A program made the position numbers and the translations under genes. This document shows positions 1 through 8,759 of a stretch of 64,000 nt of DNA, one piece after another. Numbering within the stretch: position 1 is the first letter of the stretch; every line of letters begins with the position of its first letter. The stretch comes from Yoonia sp. (GTDB taxonomy: Bacteria > Pseudomonadota > Alphaproteobacteria > Rhodobacterales > Rhodobacteraceae), in contig NZ_JAGYJK010000017.1 of the NCBI RefSeq assembly GCF_018402175.1, positions 62,001 through 126,000 on the forward strand, written 5' to 3'. The notes below the pieces were generated by a model. That model was not told the DNA's origin. It ran no database searches and saw nothing but the letters and a program-made list of their open reading frames with translations.

Positions 1-75
1 AAAACTTAACTTGTCAGACCCTGTAACCGACAAAAATGCTGCCTGGGCTCTCTTTGAAAATAAAGGACAACCAAA

Positions 76-315
76 ATGAACGACGTAGTCACGCAAACCG
101 GATACTTCCGTACCTCACAGTCAACCAAAGCTGTTGGGATTTCACGCACAACTCTCTATCGTTGGAAAAAAGCAGGCCTGATTAAGTCTCACAGAGTCAG
201 CAACATGGTTTTCTTCAAAATCTCTGACGTGAGAGACATCATTGAGGGGGTGGGGGATAAAGTGGGGGATGCACCAACCACCCCTGAAAATAAATCAACA
301 AAAGCAGATACTTAA
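76..315 (+). CDS. Small helix-turn-helix DNA-binding protein, excisionase/MerR-like
   Basis: A 79-residue protein with one predicted winged-helix/HTH_17-type DNA-binding domain at about residues 15-60 ([16 protein letters not shown], then [12 protein letters not shown]). This is the architecture of recombination directionality factors (excisionases) and small phage or plasmid regulators. A clear Shine-Dalgarno AAAGGA (62-67) precedes the ATG. The gene is visibly more AT-rich than the rest of the window and stops 10 bp from the 3' end of a tRNA-Leu gene, the usual integration site of mobile elements. I infer it is the last gene of an integrated element extending left of the window. It could instead be a stand-alone regulator; no integrase is visible here. 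Confidence 0.7.
   Translation: MNDVVTQTGYFRTSQSTKAVGISRTTLYRWKKAGLIKSHRVSNMVFFKISDVRDIIEGVGDKVGDAPTTPENKSTKADT
250..270. repeat. Two direct copies of GTGGGGGAT with 12-bp period
   Basis: GTGGGGGAT occurs at 250-258 and again at 262-270, inside the 3' part of the small HTH gene and 55 bp from the tRNA 3' end. Short direct repeats beside a tRNA attachment site are the arrangement of arm-type integrase/excisionase sites. That function is inference; the repeat itself is seen. Confidence 0.4.
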
Positions 316-324
316 AGGATTTGT

Positions 325-410
325 TGGTGCCCGCGGCCGGACTCGAACCGGCACGGCCTTGCGGCCAAGAGATTTTAAGTCTCCGATGTCTACCATTCCA
401 CCACGCAGGC
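325..410 (-). tRNA. tRNA-Leu (anticodon UAA)
   Basis: Read on the minus strand, the 86-nt gene starts GCCTGCGTGG and ends with an encoded CCA. The acceptor stem pairs GCCTGCG with CGCGGGC. The anticodon loop contains TTAA within GACTTAAAATCTC, giving anticodon UAA. There is a long class II variable arm (TTGGCCGCAAGGCC) and a TPsiC arm GGTTCGAGTCC. Its 3' end faces the AT-rich left edge of the window, so the T-arm/acceptor half is a likely attachment site for the neighbouring element. Confidence 0.97.
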
Positions 411-554
411 ATGCAGGGTGCATATCGCTTTCCTAAGCGTGACAGCCGGCGGCGGCAAGTCAGATCACAACGCGACCGACCGCCATGTCACCAAAAGCGT
501 GCGATCAGCAAACAACGGGTTCCGCTTGCACTGCGGCATCGGCAGTGCCTTGGC

Positions 555-1046
555 TCAGACATCCGGGCCGGGAGCAACAGGGGAGACACCCTCTTCCTTG
601 ACCGCCTGCATCGCCACATAGGTCGATGTATTGGACACATATGGCAATGTCGAAATCTTCTCGGCCAGAACGATGCGATAGCCGGTCATCCCTGCGGTGC
701 GCACCTTGAGCAGGTAATCGAACGCCCCCGCGATCAGGTGGCATTGTTCGACCTCCGGAATACGCAGCACGGCGGCATTGAAGGCGGCCAGCGCCTTTTC
801 GCGGGTGTCGGACAGCCGGACTTCGACAAAGGCGACATGGTCGCGGTCCAGCCGGATCGGATCATAAAGCGCGCGATACCCCCGGATTACGCCGGTTTCC
901 TCCAGCCTGCGCAAGCGCGCCTGCGTGGGCGATTTCGACAATCCGATCCGGCGGGCAAGATCGGTGATGCTGATGCGCCCTTCCACGGCAAGGACGTCAA
1001 GGATCTTTCGGTCGAATTTATCCAGTTCGCTGTTCTTTTCGATCAT
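555..1046 (-). CDS. putR: Lrp/AsnC-family regulator, proline dehydrogenase activator PutR
   Basis: A 163-residue Lrp/AsnC regulator. An N-terminal HTH lies at about residues 10-60 (ISITDLARRIGLSKSPTQARLRRLEETGVI), followed by the RAM/AsnC ligand-binding domain (VAFVEVRL, then HLIAGAFDYLLKVRT). It is transcribed divergently from putA across about 100 bp. That is the classical position of PutR, which activates putA in response to proline in Agrobacterium and Rhodobacter. Length and order match the family. The shared intergenic region should hold the Lrp-type operator, but I could not identify a convincing palindrome by eye. Confidence 0.88.
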   Translation of the reverse strand: MIEKNSELDKFDRKILDVLAVEGRISITDLARRIGLSKSPTQARLRRLEETGVIRGYRALYDPIRLDRDHVAFVEVRLSDTREKALAAFNAAVLRIPEVEQCHLIAGAFDYLLKVRTAGMTGYRIVLAEKISTLPYVSNTSTYVAMQAVKEEGVSPVAPGPDV

Positions 1047-1150
1047 GTTTTCCCCGTTTTTTCACTACTCCGTCCTGCGTCTTGCGCATTAGCAGGCCAA
1101 TCGCCTTTTCACAATCGGCTATCATGGGACATCTGGATAAGGATTCCGCC

Positions 1151-4100
1151 ATGCCCCGTGATACTGCCCTGACTTTGCGTGATGCCATCGACGCCGCGAT
1201 CTACAGCGACGAAACCGTTGCCGTGGCAAGCTTGGTGAAAACCGCCGCCTTGTCCGACGCCGACCGCGCCCGGATCTGCGACCGCGCGGCGGCGCTTGTC
1301 ACCCAGATCCGCACCAGCGCCGATCCGGGGTTGATGGAGGTCTTCCTCGCCGAATACGGCCTCTCGACCGACGAAGGCATCGCGCTGATGTGTCTGGCCG
1401 AAGCTTTGTTGCGCGTGCCAGACGCCGACACGATGGATGATCTGATCGAGGACAAGATCGCGCCATCGGACTGGGGCAAACATCTGGGGCATTCCGCGTC
1501 CTCGCTGGTGAATGCCTCCACATGGGCGCTGATGCTGACGGGCCGTGTGCTGGATGATGAAAAACCGGGGATCACGCGGCACCTGCGGTCCGCTGTCAAA
1601 CGGCTGGGCGAGCCTGTGATCCGTACCGCTGTCGGCCGCGCAATGCGCGAAATGGGGCGGCAATTCGTGCTGGGCGAAACGATTCAAAAGGCGATGAAAC
1701 GCGCCGACGGCATGCAGGCCAAAGGGTTTACCTATAGCTATGACATGCTGGGCGAAGCGGCCCGCACCGAAGCCGACGCCAAATACTACCACCTGGCCTA
1801 TTCCCGCGCGATATCCGCCATTGCCGATCATTGCGTGCATGGCTCGGTCGCGGAAAACCCCGGCATTTCGGTCAAACTCTCGGCGCTGCATCCGCGCTAC
1901 GAGGTGGCGCAACAGGCGCGGGTGATGGAAGAACTGGTGCCGCGCGTGCGCGCGCTGGCGCTCTTGGCGAAATCCGCCGGCATGGGGTTCAACATCGACG
2001 CGGAAGAGGCCGACAGGCTAGCCCTGTCGCTTGACGTCATCGGCGCCGTGCTGGCCGATCCCGCATTGGCGAAATGGGACGGGTTCGGGGTGGTCGTGCA
2101 GGCCTATGGGCAGCGCGCGCCCTTGGTGATCGACCAGCTTTACCAGATGGCACATGATCTGGACCGCAAGATCATGGTCCGGCTGGTCAAAGGCGCCTAT
2201 TGGGACGCCGAAATCAAACGCGCGCAGGTGCAGGGGATCGACGGCTTCCCCGTCTTCACCGCCAAACAGCATACCGACATCAGCTATATTGCCAATGCAC
2301 GCAAGCTTCTGGGCCTGACCGACCGGATCTATCCGCAGTTCGCCACCCATAACGCGCATACCGTGGCCGCCGTGCTGGACATGGCGGCCCAGATGCGGCG
2401 CGGCAAGGACACATTCGAATTCCAGCGCCTGCACGGCATGGGCGAAACACTGCATACGATCGTGCTGGGTGCCGAAAACACCCGCTGCCGGATCTATGCC
2501 CCCGTCGGCGCGCACGAAGATTTGCTGGCCTATCTTGTCCGCCGCCTGCTGGAAAACGGGGCCAATTCCAGCTTCGTCAACCAGATCGTAGACGAGTCCG
2601 TCCCCGCCAGCGTCGTCGCCGCCTGCCCGTTCGACGCAGCAGGCCCGCGCCCCGACCTGCCGACCGGACCCGCACTTTTCGCGCCCGCACGGATCAATTC
2701 CAAAGGCTGGGACCTGACGCATCAACCCACGCTGGATGCTATCGAAAGGCCCGCACGCCCTTGCATGACGCCAGTTTCATCGCAGGGCCCTTGACATCTT
2801 CCGAGCCCAAATATCCCCGCCGGAGGCAAGAAAGTTCTTCCCCCGTCATCAACCCCGCACAGCCCGACGACATTGTGGGGCAAGTGACACCCGCCTCCCC
2901 CGCCGACGTGGCCGATGCGCTGGCCGGTGCCGAGATCTGGACCGCCGACCACACCACCCGCGCGGCGGTGCTGTGCAAGGCCGCCGATGCGCTGGAAACA
3001 GACGCCGACACGCTCTTCGCGCTGCTGGCGCGCGAGGCGGGCAAGACCCTGCCCGATGCCGTGGCCGAACTGCGCGAGGCGGTGGATTTCCTGCGCTATT
3101 ACGCCACCCAAGCAAGCCCCGACATGCAGGCGCGCGGGATCTGGACCTGCATCAGCCCGTGGAACTTTCCACTGGCGATCTTTCTGGGGCAGGTCTCGGC
3201 CGCCTTGGCCGCGGGCAATGCGGTCATCGCCAAACCCGCCGAACAGACCCCGCTTGTGGCCTTCCGCGCGGTACAAATCCTGCATGATGCTGGCGTGCCT
3301 GTCGCAGCGCTACAATTTCTGCCCGGCGGCGGCGATGTGGGCGCGGCCCTGACCGCCGACCCGCGCATCAATGGCGTGGCCTTCACCGGCTCGACCGCAA
3401 CAGCGCTCAAAATCCGCGCCAGCATGGCCGCCCATTGCGCACCCGGCACCCCGCTGATCGCCGAAACCGGCGGGCTGAACGCAATGATCGTGGACAGCAC
3501 CGCGCTGCCCGAACATGCCGTACGCGATATCGTCAACGGCGCGTTCCGGTCTGCCGGCCAACGCTGTTCGGCGCTGCGCTGCCTTTATGTGCAAAGCGAT
3601 ATCGCCGACAAACTGATGACGATGCTCAAAGGTGCGATGGACGAACTGACCGTCGGCGATCCGTGGCACCTGTCCACCGATCTGGGACCGGTGATCGACG
3701 CCGCCGCGCATAAAACCATCGCCGACCATATCGCGCAGGCCCAGACCGACGGGCGCATCCTGCACCAGATCAGCGCCCCCGCGACAGGCCATTTCATCGC
3801 CCCCACGGTAATCCGCGTGACCGGCATCGCCCAGATGACACGCGAAATCTTCGGCCCTGTCCTGCATGTCGCGACCTTTGAGGCGCGCGACCTCGACCGT
3901 GTCATCGACGACATCAACGCCATGGGATACGGGCTGACCTTCGGGTTGCACACACGCATCGACGACCGGGTGCAGACCGTGGTCGAACGGATCGAGGCGG
4001 GCAATATCTATGTCAACCGCGACCAGATCGGCGCGGTCGTGGGCAGCCAGCCTTTCGGCGGCGAAGGTCTCTCCGGCACCGGGCCAAAGGCAGGCGGGCC

Positions 4101-4623
4101 GCATTACCTGCCCCGTTTCGCGGCACCAGAACCGGCGCAAGCAACCGGCATATGGGACCACGCCGCCGATCCTGCTGCCCTGCAAAAGCAGCTGGCCGCG
4201 GCCCCGATGCCCGCCAGCCCCGCACCGACCGACCTGCCCGGCCCGACTGGAGAATCCAACCGCCACGGGCTGCACCCGCGCGGTGCGATCCTGTGCATGG
4301 GTCCGGGGCAAAAGGCAGCAGCGGCTCAGGTCGCAGCCATCGCCGCCTTGGGCGGGGTCGGGATCAACGCGGACGGCGATCTGCCGCCAGAGGCGTTGAC
4401 AACGCTCACCCCCTTGGCCGGTGTCATCTGGTGGGGCGATGCCGCCACAGCCCGCGCGCTGGAATCCGCCCTGTCGGCACGCGATGGCAAGATCATTGCC
4501 CTCATCACCGGCCAGCCCGACCGCGCGCATGCCTGCCACGAACGGCATGTCTGTATCGATACGACCGCAGCGGGCGGTAATGCCGCATTGCTGGCAGAGG
4601 TGGGCGGCCCCGCCCGGACTTGA
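1151..4623 (+). pseudogene. putA: Bifunctional proline dehydrogenase / P5C dehydrogenase PutA, frame interrupted between the two domains
   Basis: PutA oxidises proline to pyrroline-5-carboxylate (FAD) and then to glutamate (NAD+). The PRODH half (1151-2794) has the family motifs RLVKGAYWDAEIK and FQRLHGMGETL. The P5CDH half (open from about 2761 to 4623) has the aldehyde dehydrogenase signatures SPWNFPLA and AETGGLNAMIV and the catalytic Cys in SAGQRCSALRC. The ATG at 1151 is preceded by AAGGA; an in-frame TTG at 1082 is unlikely. The first frame ends at 2794 because of a -1 (or +2) indel near 2745-2750: LDAIE continues naturally as ARTPLHDASFIAGPL in the other frame. Just after that, an intergenic-type repeat (2795-2828) is read in frame as [10 protein letters not shown]. 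The indel may be a sequencing error; otherwise the two enzymes are split. Confidence 0.88.
2795..2828 (+). repeat. Dispersed Rhodobacteraceae-type repeat (type A) inside putA
   Basis: This is a full copy of the short repeat found after many stop codons in this window (core GAGCCCAAATATCCC, end GCCGGAGGC). Here it lies inside the coding region linking the PRODH and P5CDH domains, and in the P5CDH frame it has no stop codon. Confidence 0.85.
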
Positions 4624-4654
4624 CCGCAGGCGCAAAGGCAGAAAGGGTCGCGGC

Positions 4655-5392
4655 ATGATGTTGCCCATCCGCGACCACAACCCGTCCGAGGCCAGGCCTT
4701 ATGTCACGCTGACCCTGATCGGGGTCAACGTATTGGTCTATGTCTGGGGGCTCGCGACGCTGCAGACCGATCTGCAGATCAACCGGTTCTATTTCAACTA
4801 TGCACTGATCCCGGTGCTGTTGTCCGAAGGGCAGAATGCCGCGGCGCTGGTCACCTCGATCTTCCTGCATGGGGGCTTCATGCATTTGGCTGGCAACATG
4901 CTGTTTCTCTGGATTTTCGGCGATAATCTGGAAGAAGAAATGGGACCCCTACGCTTTCTCGCCTTCTACCTTGCCTGCGGCATCGGCGCGAGCCTTGCGC
5001 AAGTTTTGGGCGATCCAACGTCACAAGTGCCGATGGTGGGGGCCTCGGGCGCCATCGCGGGCGTGATGGGCGGTTATCTGCTGCTATTCCCCAAGGCGCG
5101 CGTGGATATCTTCATCTTCTTGGTCATCTTTTTCCGCATCCTGCCGATCCCCGCATGGATCATGCTGGGACTGTGGTTCGGGTTGCAGATCCTCGGCGGG
5201 TTATCGGTCGATACATCCGCAGGCGGCGTGGCCTATTGGGCGCATGCGGGCGGTTTCGTGCTGGGGCTTGCCTTGACGGTGCCTGTCTGGCTGCGGCGCG
5301 GCGCGCGCGATTACTGGCGGCGCACCGAAGGGCACCCGCCCCATCCAGAGGCGCAATACCGACGCAGCAGCGTGCCAATCGTGCGCCGCTGA
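4655..5392 (+). CDS. Rhomboid-family intramembrane serine protease
   Basis: A 245-residue multi-pass membrane protein with rhomboid hallmarks. These are the HGGFMHLAGNMLFLW segment (HxxxN) at about residue 72, the nucleophile serine in GASGAIAGVMGG at about 130, and the catalytic histidine in WAHAGGF at about 197. Rhomboids cleave transmembrane substrates within the bilayer; the substrate here is unknown. I chose the ATG at 4655, preceded by GAAAGGG (4641-4647). A second ATG follows immediately at 4658. The gene lies 31 bp after the putA stop and may be read from the same transcript, but no functional link is evident. Confidence 0.9.
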   Translation: MMLPIRDHNPSEARPYVTLTLIGVNVLVYVWGLATLQTDLQINRFYFNYALIPVLLSEGQNAAALVTSIFLHGGFMHLAGNMLFLWIFGDNLEEEMGPLRFLAFYLACGIGASLAQVLGDPTSQVPMVGASGAIAGVMGGYLLLFPKARVDIFIFLVIFFRILPIPAWIMLGLWFGLQILGGLSVDTSAGGVAYWAHAGGFVLGLALTVPVWLRRGARDYWRRTEGHPPHPEAQYRRSSVPIVRR

Positions 5393-5519
5393 CATCTTCT
5401 TATTTCTATAAATACTCATCTTCCATCCCGGATGAAATCCGGGATTGGGGGCTTTGCCCCCGCGCCCCGGACCAGTCCGGGGCTCCCCCAGGATATTTGG
5501 GCTCGGAAGATGAGGGGGC
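5393..5519. repeat. Composite repeat and hairpin cluster between convergent genes
   Basis: It contains, in order: a degenerate type-B repeat (about 5395-5420), a 21-bp palindrome ATCCCGG...CCGGGAT (5425-5445), a hairpin GGGGGCTTTGCCCCC (5447-5461), a hairpin CCCCGGACCAGTCCGGGG (5465-5482) and an inverted type-A core ending GGGCTCGGAAGATG (5491-5512). It separates the rhomboid gene from the oppositely oriented inositol monophosphatase gene, so the hairpins may also end transcription from both sides. Confidence 0.75.
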
Positions 5520-6308
5520 TTACGCCTTGCGGATCACCTTGGCGAAAGTCTCAAAGATCGCCTCGTTGGCGCAAATCACCTGCCCGCTGCCGATGATATC
5601 GGCCTCGGCCTGCAGGGGTTCCACGATCCCGCCCGCTTCGCGCACGATCACCAGACCGGCGGCCATATCCCAGGATTTCAGCCCGCGTTCCCAGAACCCG
5701 TCATACCGCCCCGCCGCCACATAGGCGAGATCAAGCGCCGCCGCCCCGAACCGGCGCACACCCGCACAGGCGGGCAACAGGCGCGCCAGATCCTGCAGGG
5801 TTTCAGGCAGATCGGCGCGGCCCGCGAACGGCAGGCCGGTGGCAAAGATGCTTTCAATTAGTTTATGGCGGCCAGACACGCGTAGCCGGCTTTCGTTCAG
5901 CCAGGCACCGCCGCCTTTTTCGGCATAGAACATCTCGTCCTTCACCGGATCATAGATCACGCCCGCGACGATCTGGCCCTTGTGTTCCAGCGCGATGCTG
6001 ACCGCCCAATGCGGCAGGCCATGCAGGAAATTCGTGGTGCCGTCCAGCGGGTCAACGATCCAGCGGCGGGTCGGGTCTTCGCCCTCGATCTCGCGGCCTT
6101 CCTCGCCCAGAAATCCGTAGGACGGGCGCGCGTGCAGCAGGTCCTCGCGGATCATCTGTTCGGCGGCGCGGTCGGCGCGGGTGACGAAATCGCCGGGGCC
6201 CTTGGTGCTGACCTGCAATTGTTCGACCTCGCCAAAGTCCTTGAGCAAGGCGCGCCCCGCCTTGCGGGCGGTTTTCATCATCACGTTGAGATTTGCGCTG
6301 CCAGCCAT
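5520..6308 (-). CDS. suhB: Inositol monophosphatase family protein (SuhB-like)
   Basis: A 262-residue Mg2+-dependent phosphatase of the inositol monophosphatase family. The metal-binding motif is WIVDPLDGTTNFLHGLPHW (about residues 83-101), with the upstream GEEG acid pair. The C-terminal motif is SWDMAAGLVIVREAGG. In proteobacteria SuhB dephosphorylates inositol-1-phosphate and also works in rRNA antitermination with Nus factors; which role applies here cannot be read from sequence. Length is normal. The start ATG at 6308 is well supported by the conserved N-terminus (ANLNVMMKTARKAG). Confidence 0.9.
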   Translation of the reverse strand: MAGSANLNVMMKTARKAGRALLKDFGEVEQLQVSTKGPGDFVTRADRAAEQMIREDLLHARPSYGFLGEEGREIEGEDPTRRWIVDPLDGTTNFLHGLPHWAVSIALEHKGQIVAGVIYDPVKDEMFYAEKGGGAWLNESRLRVSGRHKLIESIFATGLPFAGRADLPETLQDLARLLPACAGVRRFGAAALDLAYVAAGRYDGFWERGLKSWDMAAGLVIVREAGGIVEPLQAEADIIGSGQVICANEAIFETFAKVIRKA

Positions 6309-6373
6309 CTGTCTTGCCTTTGGTTCGGGATCAAGGGCTGCCTATAGGCGGCAATGCGCATGAGGGCAAGGCA

Positions 6374-7279
6374 TCAGCCGCGTTGCAGTTTCACCGCTTC
6401 CTGCCGCGCCAGCCGGATCAGATGCGCCATATAGGGGCGGCTGGTGTCATCGCTGCGGGTCGCGGCATACAGCCTGCGGGTGATGCCTGCACGCGTCAGC
6501 GGACGGGTGATGTAATCGGAATGATACCGCACCTGCCGCACCACCCAGTCAGGCAGCACCGCGACGCCGCGATTGGACGCTACCAGCAGCAGGATCACAG
6601 CGGTCAGTTCCACCTGCCGCACCGCCGCCGGTTCCACCTTGGCCGGTGTCAGCAGCTGCGAAAAGATATCGAGCCGCGCACGGTCCACCGGATAGGTGAT
6701 CAGCGTCTGGCCGCGGAAATCCTCGGCCTCGATCACGTCCTTGGCGGCCAAGGGATGCTGGGCGGCGGCTACGAACACCGGTTCATAATCGAACAGCGGG
6801 GTAAAATCGGTCTCGGGCAAATCCTCGGGGTCGGAGGAGACGACCAGATCCACATCTTCGCGCCGCAGCGCGGGCAAAGCATCGAACGCCAGACCGGGGC
6901 GGATATCGACATCGACCTCGGGCCAGGCCTTGCGGAATTGTTCCAGCACCGGAAACAGCCATTCGAAACAGGCGTGACATTCGATCGCGATATGCAGGCG
7001 TCCGGCCTTGCCCGACACCAGACCCGAAAATTCGGCCTCCAAGGCGGCGACCTGCGGCAGGATCGCCTCGGCCGCGGCCAGCATCTTCATCCCCGCCGCC
7101 GACAGCCGCAGGGGTTTGGACCGGCGCACGAATAATTCGACGCCGGCCTGATCCTCGATCCCCTTGATCTGGTGGGACAGGGCCGATTGCGTCATGTTCA
7201 TCATGTCCGCCGCCCGCGCCAGCCCGCCGGTGTCATGGATCGCCTTGATCGTGCGCAGATGGCGGAATTCGATGTGCAT
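6374..7279 (-). CDS. metR: LysR-type regulator, MetR-like
   Basis: A LysR-family protein of about 301 residues with an N-terminal winged HTH (FRHLRTIKAIHDTGGLARAADMMNMTQSALSHQIKGIE) and a C-terminal effector-binding domain containing the MetR-like segment HIAIECHACFEWL. It is divergent from metF, which supports MetR, the homocysteine-responsive activator of methionine synthesis. I prefer the start at 7279 (MHIEFRHLR), which leaves a TGAA-N5-TTCA operator (7281-7293) just upstream. An in-frame ATG at 7294 would put that operator inside the coding region. Assignment to MetR rather than another LysR protein rests on these motifs and the neighbour. Confidence 0.82.
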   Translation of the reverse strand: MHIEFRHLRTIKAIHDTGGLARAADMMNMTQSALSHQIKGIEDQAGVELFVRRSKPLRLSAAGMKMLAAAEAILPQVAALEAEFSGLVSGKAGRLHIAIECHACFEWLFPVLEQFRKAWPEVDVDIRPGLAFDALPALRREDVDLVVSSDPEDLPETDFTPLFDYEPVFVAAAQHPLAAKDVIEAEDFRGQTLITYPVDRARLDIFSQLLTPAKVEPAAVRQVELTAVILLLVASNRGVAVLPDWVVRQVRYHSDYITRPLTRAGITRRLYAATRSDDTSRPYMAHLIRLARQEAVKLQRG

Positions 7280-7280
7280 A

Positions 7281-7293
7281 TGAATGTCCTTCA
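7281..7293. promoter_or_regulatory. Candidate MetR operator in the metR-metF divergent region
   Basis: TGAATGTCCTTCA matches exactly the TGAA-N5-TTCA consensus known for enterobacterial MetR, including the central T/A. It sits between divergent metR and metF. Binding is inferred, not shown. Confidence 0.55.
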
Positions 7294-7370
7294 TGAAGTT
7301 AGTGAAGGTTATGAATTTGTCTCAACTCCATATTCATGACAGAACGACATGGCAAGCAAGAGGTATTGTC

Positions 7371-8237
7371 ATGTCCACGCCCACCGTTTCTTTCGAATTC
7401 TTCCCGCCAAAATCGCTCGAAGGGTCGTTCCGGCTGTGGGATTGCGTCAATACGCTGGCCCCGCTGGACCCGACATTCGTCTCGGTAACCTATGGCGCGG
7501 GCGGCACGACACGCCAGCTGACGCATGAGGCGGTCAGCACCATCCACCGCACCAGCGGGCTGAATGTGGCGGCGCATTTGACCTGCGTTGACGCGACCCG
7601 CGCCGAAACGCTGGACATCGCACAGAATTACGCCGCCGCTGGTGTGCGCGAAATCGTGGCCCTGCGCGGCGATGCGCCCAAAGGACAGGCGACATTCACC
7701 CCCCATGCGGACGGGTTCGCAAGCTCGGTCGAATTGATCGAAGCCTTGGCTGACACCGGCCAGTTCACCATCCGCGTCGGGGCTTATCCTGAAAAGCACC
7801 CCGAAGCTGTCGATCAGGCCGCCGATATCGCCTTTCTCAAGCGCAAGATAGATGCCGGTGCGACAGCCGCGATCACCCAGTTCTTTTTCGAGGCCGATAC
7901 CTTTTTCCGGTTCCGCGATGCCTGTGCCAAGGCGGGCATTACCGCGCCGATCATTCCGGGCATTCTGCCGATTGAAAACTGGTCCGGCGCACAGCGGTTT
8001 GCGGACCAATGCGGCACGCATATCCCGCAGGTGATCCGCGACGCGTTTACCAATGCCACCCGCGACGGCACGACCGACCTGCTGGCCACGGCGCTGGCGA
8101 CCGAGCTGTGCGACGATCTGGTGCGCGGCGGGGTGGATCATCTGCATTTCTACACGCTGAACCGGCCCGAACTGACGCGCGACGTGTGCCATGCGCTGGG
8201 CATCACGCCCAAAGCACGGTTGCAAAACGTCGCCTGA
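7371..8237 (+). CDS. metF: Methylenetetrahydrofolate reductase
   Basis: A 288-residue FAD enzyme reducing 5,10-methylene-THF to 5-methyl-THF for methionine synthesis. It opens with the family signature VSFEFFPPK and continues with SVTYGAGGTTR, VALRGDAPKG, IRVGAYPEKHPEA and ITQFFFEAD, which together define the FAD/folate-binding TIM barrel. The ATG at 7371 follows AAGAGG (7358-7363) with good spacing. In-frame codons upstream lie in the regulatory region and are not conserved-looking. It is divergent from metR and likely activated by it. Length is typical of bacterial MetF. Confidence 0.95.
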   Translation: MSTPTVSFEFFPPKSLEGSFRLWDCVNTLAPLDPTFVSVTYGAGGTTRQLTHEAVSTIHRTSGLNVAAHLTCVDATRAETLDIAQNYAAAGVREIVALRGDAPKGQATFTPHADGFASSVELIEALADTGQFTIRVGAYPEKHPEAVDQAADIAFLKRKIDAGATAAITQFFFEADTFFRFRDACAKAGITAPIIPGILPIENWSGAQRFADQCGTHIPQVIRDAFTNATRDGTTDLLATALATELCDDLVRGGVDHLHFYTLNRPELTRDVCHALGITPKARLQNVA

Positions 8238-8272
8238 CACGGCAGCCTGCGCCGAAACCCAAAGGCGCGCCG

Positions 8273-8759
8273 ATGTTCATTGCGAAAACCCCAGCCGATT
8301 TGCCCGATCTGGACACCATCCTGTCCATGTCGGGCCTTGATTTCATGCTTGCCATGCAGCGCGGAGAGATCAGCCGCCCGCCGATTTCGGGCCTGATGCA
8401 TTACCACCTGCACGCGGTCGCTGCAGGTCGCGTCACCTTTCGCGGCACGCCCGCATTCGCGCATGCCAACCCGATGGGCGGGGTGCATGGCGGCTGGTAT
8501 GGCACCTTGCTGGACAGTTGCATGGCTTGTGCGGTGATGACGCTGGTGCCCAAGGGATCGGTTTATACCACGCTCGAATACAAGGTGAACCTGACCCGCG
8601 CGATCCCGATAGGGATGGACATCCTTGCCACCGGCATCAAGCGATCACGCCGGCCGCAGCACGGGGGTTGCGCATGGGGAAATCAGGGGGGCCGCCGATG
8701 GCAAGCTTTATGCCACCGGATCAACCACTTGCCTGATCATGCGCCCGTCGCAAGAATGA
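8273..8759 (+). pseudogene. PaaI-type hotdog thioesterase, frameshifted near its C-terminus
   Basis: A hotdog-fold acyl-CoA thioesterase of about 160 residues. Residues 1-124 read normally (PISGLMHYHLHAVAAGRVTF, then HANPMGGVHGGWYGTLLDSCMACAVMT with the catalytic-region HGG, then YTTLEYKVNLTRAIP). The expected C-terminus HAGRSTGVAHGEIRGAADGK...CLIMRPSQE lies in another frame starting at 8646, so one base near 8645 is extra. The corrected gene ends at 8759 and overlaps the convergent DUF2235 gene by 39 bp. Without correction the protein runs on into an unrelated tail. Likely a sequencing indel; a real lesion would remove the last fold-completing strand. Substrate unknown. Confidence 0.8.

Noticed and set aside
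1109..1912. Long minus-strand open frame opposite putA
   Set aside because: Arises from high GC at third codon positions; the His/Gly/Arg-rich translation has no recognisable domain, and the plus strand encodes PRODH.
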